Of a stretch of 64,000 bases of DNA, positions 27,966 through 37,090 are shown piece after piece (position 1 is the first letter of the stretch; each line of letters opens with the position of its first letter). Position numbers and translations under genes: made by a program. The notes beneath the pieces were generated by a model, which worked only from the letters and a program-made list of their open reading frames with translations, was not told the DNA's origin and did not search any database. Origin of the DNA: Vibrio sp. 10N.261.45.E2 (GTDB lineage Bacteria; Pseudomonadota; Gammaproteobacteria; Enterobacterales; Vibrionaceae); assembly GCF_002875705.1 (NCBI RefSeq), contig NZ_MCZZ01000141.1:1-64000 (forward strand), given 5' to 3'.

Positions 27966-28961
27966 TCAAAGCTTAGCCACGGACTCTCTTACAATCAATG
28001 TCGGTGTTAGTTTGTGCTTCAATGGGTAGTCGCGTTTATTAATTAACGATAAAACACCTTTTGCAGCTTCTTCTCCCATCTCATGAACTGGAAAGTCGAC
28101 CGTCGATAAGCGAGGACGAATATGCTGGCTATGAGTATCGTTATCGAAGCCTACGACTGAAAGGTCTCGCCCAATAATGAGGTTTCGCTCTGCTGCTACG
28201 TCATATACAGCAAGCGCGATGTTGTCATTTTGACAGAAAATCGCGGTGATCTCAGGGTCTCGGTCTAACAAGCGTCGCGCAGCTTCGTGGTTGCCTTGAT
28301 GATCAAAGCGCCCCTCTACAAACAGCCCTGCGTCGTATTCGATACCGAACTCTAACAAGGCATTTCGATACCCTTGAAAGCGATCTCTACTATCAACTTT
28401 ACTCAACTGGCCTGTGATACAAGCGACTTTTTTATGCCCGTTCTCAAGTAAGTGCTTCGTGGCAAGGTAGCCACCAAGCTCATTATCAATGTAAATACAG
28501 CGATCAGAAATCTCAGGAATAAAACGGTTGAGAACAATCATTGTTTCACTGTCTTTCGCTATTTTGATCAGTTCGTCATCACTGAGCTTGTCTGAGTGAA
28601 CAATGAGGCCATCCACAAGTTTAGATTGCAAAAACTGGATAGAATCGAGCTCTTTGGTTCGTGATTCCTGGCCACTTGTAACGATTAAGTGAATGTTATT
28701 TTGGCGAACGGTATCTTCAGCTGTATGCATTAATGGTCCATAGAAAGGCCCATCAAGCGAACCAACTAGCATGCCAATGCTATTTGAACGACTGGAGGCT
28801 AGAGCTTGTGCAAACGCATTAGGCTTGTAGCCCAGTTGCTCAATAGCTTTAAATACTTTTTCGCGATTGGCTTCCTTTACCGTAGGGTGACCATTTAATG
28901 CTCGTGAGACGGTTGATTGAGAAACTTGAGCAAGTTCAGATACTTCTTTAATGGTGATCAA
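27966..28961 (-). CDS. LacI-family repressor of the laminarin locus
   Basis: 331 aa. The N-terminal LacI HTH and hinge are 'TIKEVSELAQVSQSTVSRALNGHPTVKEANREKVFKAIEQLGYKPNAFAQAL', followed by a periplasmic-binding-like effector domain ('SIGMLVGSLDGPFYGPL', 'DGLIVHSDKLS', 'AIFCQNDNIALAV'). The hinge is followed by ASSRS. LacI proteins bind CG-centred palindromes, exactly the type repeated nine times around this gene. Two copies lie between it and the divergent laminarinase, implying autoregulation. The inducer is probably a glucan oligosaccharide or glucose phosphate (inference). Confidence 0.92.
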   Translation of the reverse strand: MITIKEVSELAQVSQSTVSRALNGHPTVKEANREKVFKAIEQLGYKPNAFAQALASSRSNSIGMLVGSLDGPFYGPLMHTAEDTVRQNNIHLIVTSGQESRTKELDSIQFLQSKLVDGLIVHSDKLSDDELIKIAKDSETMIVLNRFIPEISDRCIYIDNELGGYLATKHLLENGHKKVACITGQLSKVDSRDRFQGYRNALLEFGIEYDAGLFVEGRFDHQGNHEAARRLLDRDPEITAIFCQNDNIALAVYDVAAERNLIIGRDLSVVGFDNDTHSQHIRPRLSTVDFPVHEMGEEAAKGVLSLINKRDYPLKHKLTPTLIVRESVAKL

Positions 28962-29136
28962 TGGTAGTGGCCTTATCTCTACAAGGAGTGAACTAAGCTA
29001 TATTACCTTCGTGATCAATAAGAGCCTAGTAATCCAATGATTAATATTTAAAAACTCTGAACTGCTTAACGCTAAATTTGAAGGTTAAGCATGCAAAGTA
29101 AGGTAACGAATATTTCCATATACTCGACTAAATATC

Positions 29137-29152
29137 AAGCAAGCGCTTTCTT
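29137..29152. promoter_or_regulatory. LacI-family operator 5 (one mismatch)
   Basis: AAGCAAGCGCTTTCTT lies between lacI and the laminarinase gene. With operator 6 it could allow DNA looping. Confidence 0.75.
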
Positions 29153-29319
29153 TGTGTTGTGGTTAAAGTGAATCTGTTTTTCTGAATTTCGTTGTAAGCT
29201 ATAAAAAATAGAAGCCCGAGAATAAAGGGGGCTAGGGTTTTATACAGATAATCAGGTCATAAAAACTCTTGGGAATCTACACAAACCACAACGAATTTTA
29301 GCAAAATGTGAAACTCAAC

Positions 29320-29335
29320 AAGAAAGCGCTTTCTT
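29320..29335. promoter_or_regulatory. LacI-family operator 6 (perfect)
   Basis: AAGAAAGCGCTTTCTT, 172 bp before the laminarinase start, 183 bp from operator 5. Confidence 0.88.
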
Positions 29336-29507
29336 AAGGTGAGCATTGTCTCTTTTTTGAACTATGCACTTTTATATACTCATTTTGAAACGGTCGTGCA
29401 TGGGATATTGGGTCCATGCTCGCGGAGTTATTCATTTATCGACTTTCTGTTATGGGCTCCGATATTACGTGTCGCCTGCTTAGAAAGTCGTGATACAAGG
29501 AGTTGTA

Positions 29508-31106
29508 ATGCAAGATCTAACCAATCAGGTAAAGATATTAACGTCTTTTATTTCTGCCGCTTTGATGTCTGGTTGCACGACGATAGAGCTGCCGGTATCC
29601 GAAAGTGCTGACTTAGCTCAAACTGAAAAACCGATCGTGCTATCCCATGATCCAGTTACGTTAAGTCCAGACTGGCAATTGGTGTGGGAAGACCAGTTTG
29701 AAGGCGAGCAAATAAATAAACGTAATTGGTCATTAGAAGTGAACTGTTGGGGAGGAGGGAACAATGAACAACAGTGCTACACGGATGATCCTAATAACGC
29801 ATTTGTTAAAGATGGCTTTTTACACATTGTCGCGCTGAAGCAAAGTCATACTGGGCCTGACAATGCCGAAGGTACGATTGGCGGAGCAACTAAAACACTT
29901 CCTTATACTTCTGCGAGGCTAAGTACAAAAGACAAGCGTGACACTAAATATGGCCGTTATGAAATCAGAGCAAAGTTACCTGGTGGACAAGGTTCATGGC
30001 CCGCAATTTGGATGCTGCCAACCGACAATAAATACGGCACATGGGCAGCTTCTGGCGAAATCGATATTATGGAAGCGGTTAACCTAAACACACATTCAGA
30101 TGTGGCGGGAGCGAAAAATGATGATCTAGAGAGCCGAGTCTACGGGACGTTACATTACGGACGAAATTGGCCAGACAATGTTTATAAAGGGCAGGCCGCG
30201 ATATTGCCAAATGGTGTGAACCCTACTGATGGCTTCCATACATACGCGATTGAGTGGGAAGAAGGTGAAATTCGTTGGTATGTAGACAATATTCATTACG
30301 CGACTCAAACTCAAGAGGGCTGGTACAGCCAATATGAAGCGGAAGAAGGGAAACTCATTAATGCGAGTGGAGCAGCTCCGTTTGATGAAAAGTTTCATTT
30401 GTTATTGAACTTGGCTGTCGGTGGGGCGTGGTCAGCGAACGCAAATGATAAAGGCATCGACGAAGGTTTGTTTCCGAAAACAATGCTAGTTGATTCAGTA
30501 AAGGTATACCGTTGTAAGGTTGATCGTTGGAAAGGAAAAGGGTGTGCAAGTCGCTCTGAACATGCAATACAAGTGATAGGGCACGAAGCTCCGGAGATCT
30601 TAGCAACCGATGATAGTTATGCTGATGGACCAACATTGGAGATTTTTACCGAAACTCTTAACGCAAGCTTGGCTTATGCAAGTTATGACCCATTGGATAT
30701 TGTTGACTATCAAGAAGTGACCGAACCAGATCGTGGAACAGTGCTACAAGTGAATAAGAAAGAAGGTTCAGGAAATATCTATTTTCGTTCTCCTGTAACA
30801 GATGTGACACATTGGCAAGAAACGGGTGAACTGGTCTTTGATTTGAAAGTTGAGAGTATGGCCGACGGGGTTGAACTATTGGTTAAGATGGACAGTGGCT
30901 GGCCGAAAACAAGTGACTATACCGTGCCGCTATCAGCAATGAATGAATGGAAGACGGTACGTATTCCAATCGCAGACATTTTAAAGAGAGAAAACCGTTT
31001 TGCTGGTGGGAATCAAGCTGATCCAACAATGATCACTAACCTTTTAGTGTTTGAGCCTCAAGGAGAAATGAGTTTTAAACTAGACAATATTCGATTTGAA
31101 AAGTAA
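29508..31106 (+). CDS. GH16 beta-1,3-glucanase (laminarinase) lipoprotein
   Basis: 532 aa from ATG 29508, five bases after AAGGAG. Lipobox ALMSGC (Cys23) marks an outer-membrane lipoprotein. The GH16 domain (about 45-325) contains 'WQLVWEDQFEG', 'RYEIRAKLPGGQGSWPAIWMLP' and the catalytic motif GEIDIMEAV (nucleophile Glu184, acid/base Glu189), then 'FHTYAIEWEEGEIRWYVD'. The C-terminal ~170 residues form a galactose-binding/ExoP-like beta domain ('VLQVNKKEGSGNIYFRSP', 'LVFDLKVESMADGVELLVKMD'). It starts laminarin breakdown at the cell surface and lies under operators 5 and 6. Confidence 0.92.
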   Translation: MQDLTNQVKILTSFISAALMSGCTTIELPVSESADLAQTEKPIVLSHDPVTLSPDWQLVWEDQFEGEQINKRNWSLEVNCWGGGNNEQQCYTDDPNNAFVKDGFLHIVALKQSHTGPDNAEGTIGGATKTLPYTSARLSTKDKRDTKYGRYEIRAKLPGGQGSWPAIWMLPTDNKYGTWAASGEIDIMEAVNLNTHSDVAGAKNDDLESRVYGTLHYGRNWPDNVYKGQAAILPNGVNPTDGFHTYAIEWEEGEIRWYVDNIHYATQTQEGWYSQYEAEEGKLINASGAAPFDEKFHLLLNLAVGGAWSANANDKGIDEGLFPKTMLVDSVKVYRCKVDRWKGKGCASRSEHAIQVIGHEAPEILATDDSYADGPTLEIFTETLNASLAYASYDPLDIVDYQEVTEPDRGTVLQVNKKEGSGNIYFRSPVTDVTHWQETGELVFDLKVESMADGVELLVKMDSGWPKTSDYTVPLSAMNEWKTVRIPIADILKRENRFAGGNQADPTMITNLLVFEPQGEMSFKLDNIRFEK

Positions 31107-31144
31107 GCCTGTTAACAAAAGAGCTTGAATAAAAGTCTGAATAT

Positions 31145-31176
31145 AAAGGGAACATACAATGTATGTTCCCTTTTTA
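31145..31176 (+). terminator. Laminarinase terminator
   Basis: A 13-bp perfect stem (AAAGGGAACATAC/GTATGTTCCCTTT) and a 3-nt loop, followed by T residues. Confidence 0.9.
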
Positions 31177-31340
31177 TTTCGACGATTATTTGAGGAAGAC
31201 AACCGATGGTGTATTTCGAAACTGGTTCTGAGTGATTGAACGGAGCAATTCGTCTTTAATATGTGAACAGTGACATTTTACTTGGTTCCATGATTGTTCA
31301 AATAAAATACTTAACATCTCTATTTTTGTGACTCACGCAT

Positions 31341-31356
31341 AAGAAAGCGCTTTCTT
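31341..31356. promoter_or_regulatory. LacI-family operator 7 (perfect)
   Basis: AAGAAAGCGCTTTCTT, the distal of two porin operators, 173 bp before operator 8. Confidence 0.88.
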
Positions 31357-31513
31357 TGGTGGGGTTGATCACGGTTTATATTCACGAGATCGATTTATAC
31401 TCTTTCCATACCAACTGAGCGGTTAAAGCCAATAAGGTTAAGAGTTCATAGTGAATGTGGGCTTAGATTTGATCTTCTTTAAATCTGTTCGATTGGTTTT
31501 TTTAAGAAAAATA

Positions 31514-31529
31514 AAGAAAGCGCTTTCTT
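31514..31529. promoter_or_regulatory. LacI-family operator 8 (perfect)
   Basis: AAGAAAGCGCTTTCTT, 32 bp before the porin start, the right place to block transcription. Confidence 0.9.
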
Positions 31530-31561
31530 TGTGAAAGTATAATTTGGAACATGGAGTTATT

Positions 31562-32893
31562 ATGAAACTTTCTAAGCTTACCCTTGCTTGTTTAGTCGCT
31601 ACAGCTGGCTTGTCTACTGCACCTGCTGTACATGCCGAAAAATCGGATGGATTTGAATTTCACGGTTATTTCCGTGCTGGTGTTCTATTCAGTGAAAATG
31701 ATGATTTTAAACGAGCAAAGTTCCCAGCATCTAAAGAGCGTTTAGGTCGATTGGGTGTTGAGTCGGATAGCCACTTTGAAGTTGCACTGCAGAAAAATTT
31801 TGAGAATGACGGTGGTCAGAAAATTCGAATCAAAACACGAGCAGCAGCCAACAATGCGGAATATGCAACCAACCAACTTGGTGCCAATGCCGATGCAACC
31901 AACAGCGAAATTGGTATGGCAGAAACTTTTGTCGAGTTTGAAGGTGTATCTGAAACCGGTGTTGTATGGGGTGGTAAGCGCTTTTATGGTAAAGATAATT
32001 ACATCTTTATGACCGACTTTTTCTACACGGATATGTCAGGTACTGGTGTTGGTATTGAAGGTGTTGAGCTAGGTGGTAATAAGTGGGACTTTGCTTATAT
32101 TGCAAGCGATGACTCTGGCGATACAAGTTTCTGGGGTGACAGCAACAACATCATGCATGCACTTCATGCTGGCGTGAACTTTGGCAGTGTTGAGCTTCAC
32201 GCTATGGCTAAGTATATGCCAGACAATATGGTCGATTTAGGTTTTGGTAATGGCCCAGAAGCATTCGCTGAGAATGGCTATGAAATGACGGCAATTGTTC
32301 ACACTGAGTCTGTCTTTGGGTTGTCAGATAAAGGCTTTACAAAATACATCGCGCAGGCTGGTAAAGGCTTAGGTTCGGGTAACCTTTTAGGCGGTACTCT
32401 TACGACTTACAACACGTATAAGCCTGGTAGCGACTATCAAAGTTGGTTAACGACAGGCACGGGCTGTGGTACGTCTTGTTTGAAGGCTGTTGATGAAAAC
32501 GATGTATCACTACGTGCTTTAGCATGGGGTGGGTACTTTTTTGAAAATGGTGTGAATATTTTCCACTCTCTTCAAACCCAGTACAACGATTTTGACAATG
32601 GCGACACAGACGGCTGGGTATCAGCAATGGTGCGACCAACGTTCCCAATTTCAGAAAACTTCTTTATCGCTACCGAAGCTGGTTACATGTACAACTACGA
32701 AGACCGTAATGGTGAGTCAAAGAATTCTTATGATTACAAACTAACAGTAGCACCGACTCTCGTTGTGCACTCTGGCTTCGGTCCATCTCCAGAAATTCGC
32801 TTCATGGCATCTTACCTTGATGGTGAAATGCAAGACGGCACGGGTAAAGAGGGTGACTTTGTTGTAGGTATTCAAGCTTACATGTGGTGGTAG
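31562..32893 (+). CDS. LamB-like carbohydrate porin
   Basis: 443 aa from ATG 31562 after GGAG. The signal is cleaved after PAVHA. The mature protein has the LamB-type opening 'FEFHGYFRAGVLFS', alternating beta strands rich in aromatic residues, 'FVEFEGVSETGVVWGGKRFYGKDNYIFMTDFFY', and ends in the outer-membrane signature ...QAYMWW with C-terminal aromatic residue. One Cys pair (GCGTSC) lies in a loop. It should let laminari-oligosaccharides cross the outer membrane; specificity is inferred from the operators and neighbours. Confidence 0.88.
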   Translation: MKLSKLTLACLVATAGLSTAPAVHAEKSDGFEFHGYFRAGVLFSENDDFKRAKFPASKERLGRLGVESDSHFEVALQKNFENDGGQKIRIKTRAAANNAEYATNQLGANADATNSEIGMAETFVEFEGVSETGVVWGGKRFYGKDNYIFMTDFFYTDMSGTGVGIEGVELGGNKWDFAYIASDDSGDTSFWGDSNNIMHALHAGVNFGSVELHAMAKYMPDNMVDLGFGNGPEAFAENGYEMTAIVHTESVFGLSDKGFTKYIAQAGKGLGSGNLLGGTLTTYNTYKPGSDYQSWLTTGTGCGTSCLKAVDENDVSLRALAWGGYFFENGVNIFHSLQTQYNDFDNGDTDGWVSAMVRPTFPISENFFIATEAGYMYNYEDRNGESKNSYDYKLTVAPTLVVHSGFGPSPEIRFMASYLDGEMQDGTGKEGDFVVGIQAYMWW

Positions 32894-32918
32894 AATTTTT
32901 TACCTTCGGGTCTTAAGT

Positions 32919-32990
32919 GATATCGAGCATACCGGGGGAGTGGTATGACGGCCTTGTCTTTAGGGCGGGCAAGGCTCTCGATATCCCTAT
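32919..32990 (+). ncRNA. Three-way-junction RNA structure downstream of porin
   Basis: Outer arms GATATCGAG (32919-32927) and CTCGATATC (32977-32985) enclose two hairpins: CATACC/GGTATG (32928-32947) and GCCTTG/CAAGGC (32951-32975). All stems pair perfectly. It lies 25 bp after the porin stop and could protect the porin mRNA 3' end, be a processed small RNA, or be a mobile palindromic repeat. It has no long T run, and a real terminator follows at 33105. Confidence 0.55.
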
Positions 32991-33104
32991 TTATTGCAAT
33001 AGTTGAGCTCTTTCCTAGCAGCGTATAGGGGTTCATTTATATTGCTATGAGTCTTCCATATTTGAGTTTCATTTCAAATGTATTCTTGCCAAAGATACTC
33101 ATCG

Positions 33105-33130
33105 ACCGCTTCGAAAGAAGCGGTTTTTTT
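33105..33130 (+). terminator. Strong terminator after porin
   Basis: An 8-bp stem (ACCGCTTC/GAAGCGGT) with a GAAA tetraloop, followed by seven T. Classical rho-independent form. Confidence 0.93.
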
Positions 33131-33166
33131 ATGTGTGATATATCTAATCTTTCAAGGCTTAAGGGG

Positions 33167-34045
33167 TTATGAGTTATGGGAAGCATGTTGCTTTCTAAAT
33201 TCGCGAGGGCTGCATCCATTTTGGGCCTTAAAACATTTAGAGAAATAGTTGCTGTCAGAAAAGCCGCAAGACTCAGCAATATGTTGGATGCTTTTGTTGT
33301 CGTTTAATAATAAGGTTGCCGAGTGTCGAATTTGAAGGTCTTTGACGTATTGGTTTGGAGATGTATTTAAAAACTGCCTGAATAACCTTTCTAGTTGCCG
33401 CTTGCTGATATACGCCGCTTGCGCAATGGTTTCTGTATCTAATCCTACTTCTTTGTAATGACGGTCAATATGTGCGAGAGCACGGCTCAATGCCAGGGTT
33501 GTTTTTGGTAAGCTATGGGTCTGCTCTTGATATCGCCGAGCAAGTTCTATCGCAAGTTGCTGCATTGTGCTCGTCAATATGATTTCAAACCCCTGTTCTG
33601 CGTTGTCGTATTCCGATTTGATTTGTTGTAGAAGTCCATTGATTCGTTTCAACTGAGAAAGTGATAACGTAAGCTTTGCTTGATATTCAGATGCTTGTCG
33701 AGCAATTGGTTCTACCTTGAAAAGCGCTTGATAACCTGGCATTTGACGCATTGAAGGGACCTCAAAAAAAGGCAATGCCGTATCAAACATCAAGTTTACA
33801 ATCTTCAGTTTATTTACTTCACAAAATCCATGTTCAATATCCCCATTAATAACAAATACATCCCCTGTACTTAAAGGGTAAGTGTGGCTAGCTACCGTAT
33901 GCTTTCCACTACCACTCACAACTAAGAAAAGTTCAGAAAAGTCATGGCTATGTACGTCAAAGTCGAAATCGTGATGACCATCGACATAAGCAAATTTTAT
34001 CTGAGGATATCTCTGATGACTTTGGAGTCTAAACTTGGTTTTCAT
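33167..34045 (-). CDS. AraC-family transcriptional regulator
   Basis: 292 aa. The N-terminal cupin sensing domain reads 'DFDVHSHDFSELFLVVSGSGKHTV' and 'LSTGDVFVINGDIEHGF'. The C-terminal double HTH reads 'DTETIAQAAYISKRQLERLFRQFLNTSPNQYVKDLQIRHSATLL' and 'IQHIAESCGFSDSNYFSKCFKAQNGCSPREFRK'. It is divergent from the GH3 gene (142-bp gap), which lacks the LacI operator, so it is the likely activator of the GH3 gene. Confidence 0.88.
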   Translation of the reverse strand: MKTKFRLQSHQRYPQIKFAYVDGHHDFDFDVHSHDFSELFLVVSGSGKHTVASHTYPLSTGDVFVINGDIEHGFCEVNKLKIVNLMFDTALPFFEVPSMRQMPGYQALFKVEPIARQASEYQAKLTLSLSQLKRINGLLQQIKSEYDNAEQGFEIILTSTMQQLAIELARRYQEQTHSLPKTTLALSRALAHIDRHYKEVGLDTETIAQAAYISKRQLERLFRQFLNTSPNQYVKDLQIRHSATLLLNDNKSIQHIAESCGFSDSNYFSKCFKAQNGCSPREFRKQHASHNS

Positions 34046-34187
34046 GTCGCTATTTTACCTATTTCTGTCGCTTATTTGGTAGTTACACGCCGTAGTTAAG
34101 ATTACTATTTTTTGAACAAAGACAATATTAACTTTTAGAGCGAGAGGTCAAATTTTTGCTCTAAGTAAAAAAATAGTAGGACTTAAA

Positions 34188-37001
34188 ATGAATACTGTGG
34201 AAATTCTCGAAGCACAGAAGCAGCTTGCACCCATAAGTCGACAAGCGGCTACTGAGGGCATTGTGCTACTAAAAAATAGTGATTCAATATTGCCATTGCA
34301 GGCTAGTGATACGGTGTCTCTTTTTGGTCGTTGTCAGATTGATACCTACCGAAGTGGCACAGGATCTGGTGGAGCGGTGAATGTCCCTTATTCCGTTAAT
34401 GCATTACAGGGCTTGTATGAGAATCCAAACATCAATCTTAATCTCAGTTTGGTGGAGGTATACCAACGTTGGGTCAAGGACAACCCTTTCAATGACGGCG
34501 GTGGTGGTTGGGCAGCTGAACCTTGGTTTCAAGATGAAATGCCTCTTTCAACTTCTGTTGTGATGGATGCCGCCGCTAAATCTAACAAAGCCATTATTTT
34601 TATCGGTCGAACAGCGGGTGAGGATCAAGATAATGCACAGCAGCAAGGCAGTTACAATTTAACCGCGCTCGAAATGCAAATGTTGGAGAAAGTGACGGAA
34701 CATTTTGATGATGTCATTGTGATACTGAACGTGACCAACATTATTGATATGTCATGGGTAAGCTCACTCAAAGATGCAAGGTCGATCAAGGCAATTTTGT
34801 ATAGCTGGGCTGCAGGCATGGAAGGTGGGCATGCACTTGCGGATGTTTTATCAGGTGATGTTAGCCCGAGTGGACGTTTGACCGACACTATTGCGCACTC
34901 TTTATCTGATTACCCTTCCAGCGCTAGCTTCGGAAATAAAGAGCGTAATCTGTACCAAGAAGATATCTATGTCGGGTATCGGTATTTTGAAACTTTCAAT
35001 CTTAAAGCTGTTCAATTTGAGTTTGGTTTTGGGCTGTCCTACACCCGCTTTTCCAATCAATTAAATGCGCTAACGATTCTTGGTTCTGACTCTGAACAAG
35101 AGTTGGTATTTGATATTGAAGTTAAAAACATAGGTGAGAAATACAGTGGCAAGGATGTTGTTCAATTATATGTTGAAGCGCCTCAAGGTCATCTTGGTAA
35201 GCCAACACGAGCACTGATCGGGTTTGTGAAAACACCGACCTTGGACCCGAAAGAAACGGTGTGTTTGACAATTTCATGTCCTCTATCTTCCTTCGCATCA
35301 TTTGATGACTGCGGTAAAACGGGACACCCAAATAGTTACGTACTTGAAGCTGGAGAATATCACTTTTATCTAGGAGGAAGTGTTCGCCAAGCAAAGCTTG
35401 TTAGTGAGAGCGTTAAAATAGAAGAGCTGTTGGTTGTTGAGCAATTAACGGAAGCACTTGCTCCTGTCACCGGATTTAAGAGATTGCTCCCCAAAGGCAA
35501 CGTGGAAAATGGTGTTTACAGTTACGATTACGAATCTGTGCCGCTACGAACTATAGATTTGAGTAAACGTATTCTGAGTGAGCTTCCAAGTTCTATTCCT
35601 CTTAGTGAAGATACGGGCATTCGTTTACTGGATGTTAAGCAGGGGCGAGCGGACATTGACGAATTCATCTCGCAAATGACCGTAAAGCAGTTAGCGACAA
35701 TTGTTCGTGGTGAAGGTATGTGCAGTCCTAAGGTGACGCCTGGTACTGCTGCTGCTTTTGGTGGTATTTCGCCGAGCTTGTTTGATTTAGGCATCCCTGT
35801 CGTTGCAGCTGCAGATGGTCCGTCTGGTATCCGAATGGACAGCGGACATAAAGCATCTCAAGTCCCAATTGGTACATTATTAGGCTGTACATGGAACCCG
35901 GAGCTGAATGAGAAACTATTTCATTTAGTGGGGAATGAGATGCAAGCCAATCATATTGATACGTTGCTTGGTCCTGGGATTAACATCCACCGCCATCCTT
36001 TGAATGGTCGAAATTTTGAGTATTTCTCAGAAGACCCATTTCTCTCAGGGGTAATAGCTGCATCTCAAACTCTTGGCCTTAAAGCCGCAGGAGTGTCTGG
36101 CACAATCAAGCATTTGGTGGCGAATGATCAAGAAACGTCACGGTTTGATGTTGATAGTGTTGTATCACAGAGAGCGCTTCGTGAGATTCATCTGAAGCCT
36201 TTTGAAATGGCGGTAAAACAAGGAGGAGCTTCGAGTGTTATGACCTCCTACAATCCTATTAATGGTCACTGGGCTGCATCCAATTACGACCTCAATACTA
36301 CGATTCTTCGTGGGGAGTGGGGTTATAAAGGGATAGTGATGACGGATTGGTGGGCAAAAATGAATGACCCAATCAAAGGTGGTTCTGAAAGTCGAAGTTA
36401 CACATCCTTTATGCTTCGCTCTCAAAATGATCTGTATATGGTTGTTGATCATGATGGTGCGGAAAATAACGTGTCGAATGACGATACGTTACAGGCGCTT
36501 GAAAACGGAACGTTGAGCTTAGGGGAGTTGCAACGCAGCGCGATGAATATTTGTCGTTTTATTATGGACTCTCCAGCAATGGGGCGCCAATTAGTCGCTT
36601 TTGATCCAGTTAAGAGCTTTGAGGCGACTCAAAATCTTGATAAACAACATAGTAAAACTGATGGAGACTTTTGCTCTCTGACGGCAGAGCAACGTGCAAT
36701 AGTATTACCACTTAATATCAGAGAAAACCGTAGCATTGTTTTGGAAGTTAAACAGGCTGGTGTATATCGATGTGCAGGTATTGTTAACTACGATAGCGGC
36801 ACTTTGGCTCAATCTGCGTGTAGTTTAAGTCTCAATAACGTGTACGCGATGTCTCTATCAGTGAATGGTACTAATGGCGAGACAGTTTCAGTTGAGGGGC
36901 TTTCCGTTAAGCTTGATAAAGGCTTTTATTCTTTGGATATTGAATTCATCAAATTAGGCTTAGAATTAGAACAATTAGAATTCTTGTTTATGCCTGAATA
37001 G
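34188..37001 (+). CDS. GH3 beta-glucosidase with permuted domain order
   Basis: 937 aa with no signal peptide, so cytoplasmic. The GH3 C-terminal alpha/beta sandwich comes first (about 15-270: 'ATEGIVLLKNSDSILPL', 'SGTGSGGAVN', 'WAAGMEGGHALADVL'). A fibronectin-III-like domain follows (about 300-400), and the TIM barrel comes last (about 485-770: 'AAADGPSGIRMD', 'GPGINIHRHPLNGRNFEYFSEDP', 'IKHLVANDQE', nucleophile Asp720 in GIVMTDWW). A further ~130 residues form a tail. This reversed order is known for a minority of GH3 beta-glucosidases. It probably hydrolyses short beta-glucans such as laminaribiose. Confidence 0.9.
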   Translation: MNTVEILEAQKQLAPISRQAATEGIVLLKNSDSILPLQASDTVSLFGRCQIDTYRSGTGSGGAVNVPYSVNALQGLYENPNINLNLSLVEVYQRWVKDNPFNDGGGGWAAEPWFQDEMPLSTSVVMDAAAKSNKAIIFIGRTAGEDQDNAQQQGSYNLTALEMQMLEKVTEHFDDVIVILNVTNIIDMSWVSSLKDARSIKAILYSWAAGMEGGHALADVLSGDVSPSGRLTDTIAHSLSDYPSSASFGNKERNLYQEDIYVGYRYFETFNLKAVQFEFGFGLSYTRFSNQLNALTILGSDSEQELVFDIEVKNIGEKYSGKDVVQLYVEAPQGHLGKPTRALIGFVKTPTLDPKETVCLTISCPLSSFASFDDCGKTGHPNSYVLEAGEYHFYLGGSVRQAKLVSESVKIEELLVVEQLTEALAPVTGFKRLLPKGNVENGVYSYDYESVPLRTIDLSKRILSELPSSIPLSEDTGIRLLDVKQGRADIDEFISQMTVKQLATIVRGEGMCSPKVTPGTAAAFGGISPSLFDLGIPVVAAADGPSGIRMDSGHKASQVPIGTLLGCTWNPELNEKLFHLVGNEMQANHIDTLLGPGINIHRHPLNGRNFEYFSEDPFLSGVIAASQTLGLKAAGVSGTIKHLVANDQETSRFDVDSVVSQRALREIHLKPFEMAVKQGGASSVMTSYNPINGHWAASNYDLNTTILRGEWGYKGIVMTDWWAKMNDPIKGGSESRSYTSFMLRSQNDLYMVVDHDGAENNVSNDDTLQALENGTLSLGELQRSAMNICRFIMDSPAMGRQLVAFDPVKSFEATQNLDKQHSKTDGDFCSLTAEQRAIVLPLNIRENRSIVLEVKQAGVYRCAGIVNYDSGTLAQSACSLSLNNVYAMSLSVNGTNGETVSVEGLSVKLDKGFYSLDIEFIKLGLELEQLEFLFMPE

Positions 37002-37015
37002 GGCTGAGGGATAAC

Positions 37016-37076
37016 AGTCGTTTATTTAACTCTCGTTTGCTCAAAAAAGAGGTAAAGTGAGAGAAAATAAACGACT
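37016..37076. terminator. Long hairpin between convergent GH3 and MalM-like genes
   Basis: 12-bp perfect arms AGTCGTTTATTT and AAATAAACGACT, extended inside by CTCTC/GAGAG. It ends both converging transcripts. Confidence 0.7.
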
Positions 37077-37090
37077 ACTTTGAGGCTAAG

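Larger units (their letters stand above)
28962..29507. other. Divergent lacI/laminarinase intergenic region (546 bp)
   Basis: It holds two operators (29137 and 29320, 183 bp apart). A rightward open frame from 29339 has no coding-like sequence and overlaps the laminarinase start, so I do not call it. No RNA gene is recognised. Confidence 0.7.
31107..31561. other. Laminarinase-porin intergenic region (455 bp)
   Basis: It contains a strong terminator at the left end and two perfect operators before the porin. No gene is visible in the remainder. Confidence 0.75.

Noticed and set aside
29339..29611. Open frame of 90 codons before the laminarinase
   Set aside because: It overlaps the laminarinase start in another frame and reads as non-coding; the region is better explained as promoter.
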